Positions 23,412 to 24,171 of a DNA stretch of 24,171 bases are shown here, piece after piece. Numbering within the stretch: the stretch's first letter is position 1; the number at the start of each line of letters is the position of its first letter. The position numbers were made by a program, and so were the translations under genes. Under the pieces are notes generated by a model. It made no database searches. It saw nothing but the letters and a program-made list of their open reading frames with translations, and was not told the DNA's origin. The stretch spans positions 1-24,171 of IMG/VR virus record IMGVR_UViG_3300002144_000512. The stretch is one strand, 5' to 3'. Origin of the DNA: a virus.

Positions 23412-23433
23412 ACGTATTTATTGTAAAATACGT
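23412..23433. repeat. Inverted repeat overlapping a late promoter motif
   Basis: ACGTATTT (23412-23419) and AAATACGT (23426-23433) are exact reverse complements around a 6-nt loop. The TATTTATT motif at 23415-23422 lies inside it, so a protein bound there, or a hairpin, could affect the promoter or leader of the 23438 gene. Confidence 0.6.
23415..23422 (+). promoter_or_regulatory. Candidate late promoter motif TATTTATT
   Basis: TATTTATT ends 15 nt before ATG 23438, the usual spacing of this motif here, and is embedded in the 23412-23433 inverted repeat. Confidence 0.4.
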
Positions 23434-23437
23434 CAAA

Positions 23438-23692
23438 ATGAACACCAACGCATCTAATTTTTTAAAAGACTTAAGATCACAACTAGTTGAAATACTAGAC
23501 GATAATGTTAATACACTAGATAATATATTACCAAATCATTTTAAAGATGATTTAACCGAAAACATATTCGGTAAGATAAGCTCAACATTATACGAAATTG
23601 AAACAATGCTTTCTGACGTTGAAGATGGTCATTACGATGATTGTATTGATGATTCAGAAGATGAAGACTATACTGATGACGATATTTATTAA
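23438..23692 (+). CDS. Small acidic protein of unknown function (84 aa)
   Basis: The product begins MNTNASNFLKDLRSQLVEILDDNVNTLDNIL and ends in a strongly acidic tail (VEDGHYDDCIDDSEDEDYTDDDIY). The first 60 residues look helical. The tail could mimic DNA or bind basic partners, but no family is recognised. It appears to be a single-gene unit behind its own TATTTATT motif. Confidence 0.6.
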   Translation: MNTNASNFLKDLRSQLVEILDDNVNTLDNILPNHFKDDLTENIFGKISSTLYEIETMLSDVEDGHYDDCIDDSEDEDYTDDDIY

Positions 23693-23700
23693 TAAAAATA

Positions 23701-23731
23701 TTTGTTTTTATCAGAACTTTACTTACTTTTG
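23701..23731 (+). promoter_or_regulatory. Bacteroidota-type promoter before a short terminated transcript
   Basis: TTTG (23701-23704), a 19-nt spacer and TACTTTTG (23724-23731). Transcription would begin near 23737 and meet the terminator at 23770-23802, about 65 nt later. An 18-codon frame (ATG 23758, MKNLNPGPKKFRVFFVVI, stop 23814) overlaps the terminator and is not called as a gene. Confidence 0.6.
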
Positions 23732-23769
23732 TACTAATTATTAGAATAACATAAAAAATGAAAAACCTA

Positions 23770-23802
23770 AACCCTGGACCTAAAAAGTTCAGGGTTTTTT
23801 TT
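23770..23802 (+). terminator. Rho-independent terminator upstream of the tRNA genes
   Basis: AACCCTGGAC and GTTCAGGGTT form a 10-bp stem with one G-U pair and a 7-nt loop, followed by eight or more T. It lies about 70 nt before tRNA-Arg. The rest of 23803-23870 holds only a palindromic TTGGCCAATTGG-type stretch near 23843. Confidence 0.85.
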
Positions 23803-23870
23803 GTTGTTATTTGACGTATTGGTAATTTAAAAAATAGTGTAGTTGGCCAATTGGGTAGGTCACCCCATTT

Positions 23871-23944
23871 ACCTTCATAGCTCAACGGATGAGAGCATTT
23901 CACTACGAATGAAAAGGTTGGGAGTTCGAATCTCTCTGGAGGTA
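23871..23944 (+). tRNA. tRNA-Arg (anticodon ACG)
   Basis: Full cloverleaf: acceptor ACCTTCA/TGGAGGT (one wobble), D stem GCTC/GAGC, anticodon stem TTTCA/TGAAA with loop CTACGAA (anticodon ACG at 23905-23907), 5-nt variable loop, T stem GGGAG/CTCTC (one wobble) with loop TTCGAAT, discriminator A. CCA is not encoded. It reads CGN arginine codons, and A34 would need host TadA for inosine. Confidence 0.93.
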
Positions 23945-23958
23945 CACAATAAACACGT

Positions 23959-23997
23959 TTTTGCTACAATAAACCTACTTACTTTATTATAGCAAAA
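23959..23997. other. Long hairpin between the two tRNA genes
   Basis: TTTTGCTA-c-AATAAA and TTTATT-a-TAGCAAAA pair as 8 + 6 bp with one mismatch around a 9-nt loop (CCTACTTAC). It has no GC-rich base or clear U-tract, so it is not a standard terminator; a tRNA-processing or protein-binding role is possible. Confidence 0.75.
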
Positions 23998-24007
23998 TCT
24001 ACTTTAT

Positions 24008-24081
<74 letters not shown>

Positions 24082-24140
24082 CAATTAAATTACCGATAAA
24101 ATCTTTATTAATAATAATTTTTACCTAATTTTAAAGTACT

Positions 24141-24148
24141 TATTTATA
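24141..24148 (+). promoter_or_regulatory. Candidate late promoter motif TATTTATA
   Basis: TATTTATA ends 12 nt before ATG 24161, matching the spacing seen at other late-type genes. Confidence 0.4.
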
Positions 24149-24160
24149 AAGAATTAATAT

Positions 24161-24171
24161 ATGAAAGTAGG
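24161..24171 (+). CDS. Start of a further gene, cut by the window edge
   Basis: ATGAAAGTAGG is preceded by an A-rich leader and a TATTTATA motif, so a gene probably begins here. Only three codons are visible (M K V) and nothing can be said about its product. Confidence 0.4.

Noticed and set aside
23758-23814. 18-codon frame starting MKNLNPGPKK
   Set aside because: Its sequence is mostly the terminator stem and U-tract, so the amino acids follow from the hairpin. Kept only as part of the attenuator idea.
23836-23870. tRNA-like stretch (AGTTGG...GGGTAGGTC) just before tRNA-Arg
   Set aside because: No acceptor or T-arm partner could be found. It contains overlapping palindromes (TTGGCCAA, CCAATTGG) but no full cloverleaf.

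Overview
The window looks like part of a large, AT-rich tailed-phage genome with T4-like (myovirus-type) gene content and a Bacteroidota, possibly marine flavobacterial, host. Evidence for a phage: two giant collagen-like tail-fibre genes, a T4 gp1-type deoxynucleoside monophosphate kinase, a DUF5872-type protein, a lysis cassette (GH19 endolysin and a two-TM holin candidate), phage tRNAs, dense packing and many small unknown genes. Evidence for the host: start codons lack Shine-Dalgarno sequences and follow A-rich leaders, and several genes carry near-perfect Bacteroidota promoters (TTTG, 19-20 nt, TAnnTTTG). The exact host and phage family cannot be fixed from the sequence alone.

Layout. 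Positions 1-6859 (minus strand) hold two adjacent collagen-like fibre genes; the first runs off the left edge. Positions 6932-9397 (minus) encode a ClpC-type double AAA+ unfoldase. Divergent from it, 9482-12292 is a plus-strand operon of small genes (unknown, KTSC domain, unknown, 2OG-Fe(II) oxygenase). It carries a tandem duplication with a 1215-bp period that also copied the clpC 5' end and promoter. Positions 12329-14083 hold a nucleotidyltransferase and an acidic gene pair split at an A10 run. Positions 14154-17912 hold the dNMP kinase, small unknowns, a DUF5872 protein and a ParB/Srx-fold protein on both strands. Positions 17971-19371 encode a compact UvrD-like helicase whose promoter overlaps that of the divergent gene 17358-17912 inside a perfect inverted repeat. 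Positions 19417-20212 (minus) encode a basic 47-aa protein and a coiled-coil protein. Positions 20280-23170 (plus) are a tight lysis-type operon: 53-aa protein, GH19 endolysin, YkuD-like protein, Ala/Gly-rich protein and two-TM holin candidate. The right end has two small acidic genes, a promoter-terminator unit, tRNA-Arg(ACG), a strong hairpin, tRNA-Ile(GAT) and the first codons of another gene.

Two promoter classes seem visible. Host-type promoters precede clpC, dNMP kinase, the ParB-fold gene, the helicase and its divergent partner, suggesting early expression. A different motif, TATTTAT(A/T), most often 12-16 nt before the ATG, precedes structural or late-looking genes (fibres, DUF5872, coiled-coil protein, lysis operon) and may be this phage's counterpart of the T4 late promoter. 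The main points for a second look are these two motif classes with near-leaderless early genes, the tandem duplication with all its differences clustered at the junction, the A10 frame break, the nearly proline-free collagen-like fibres near a prolyl-hydroxylase-like enzyme, and the Ala/Gly-rich protein in the lysis operon.
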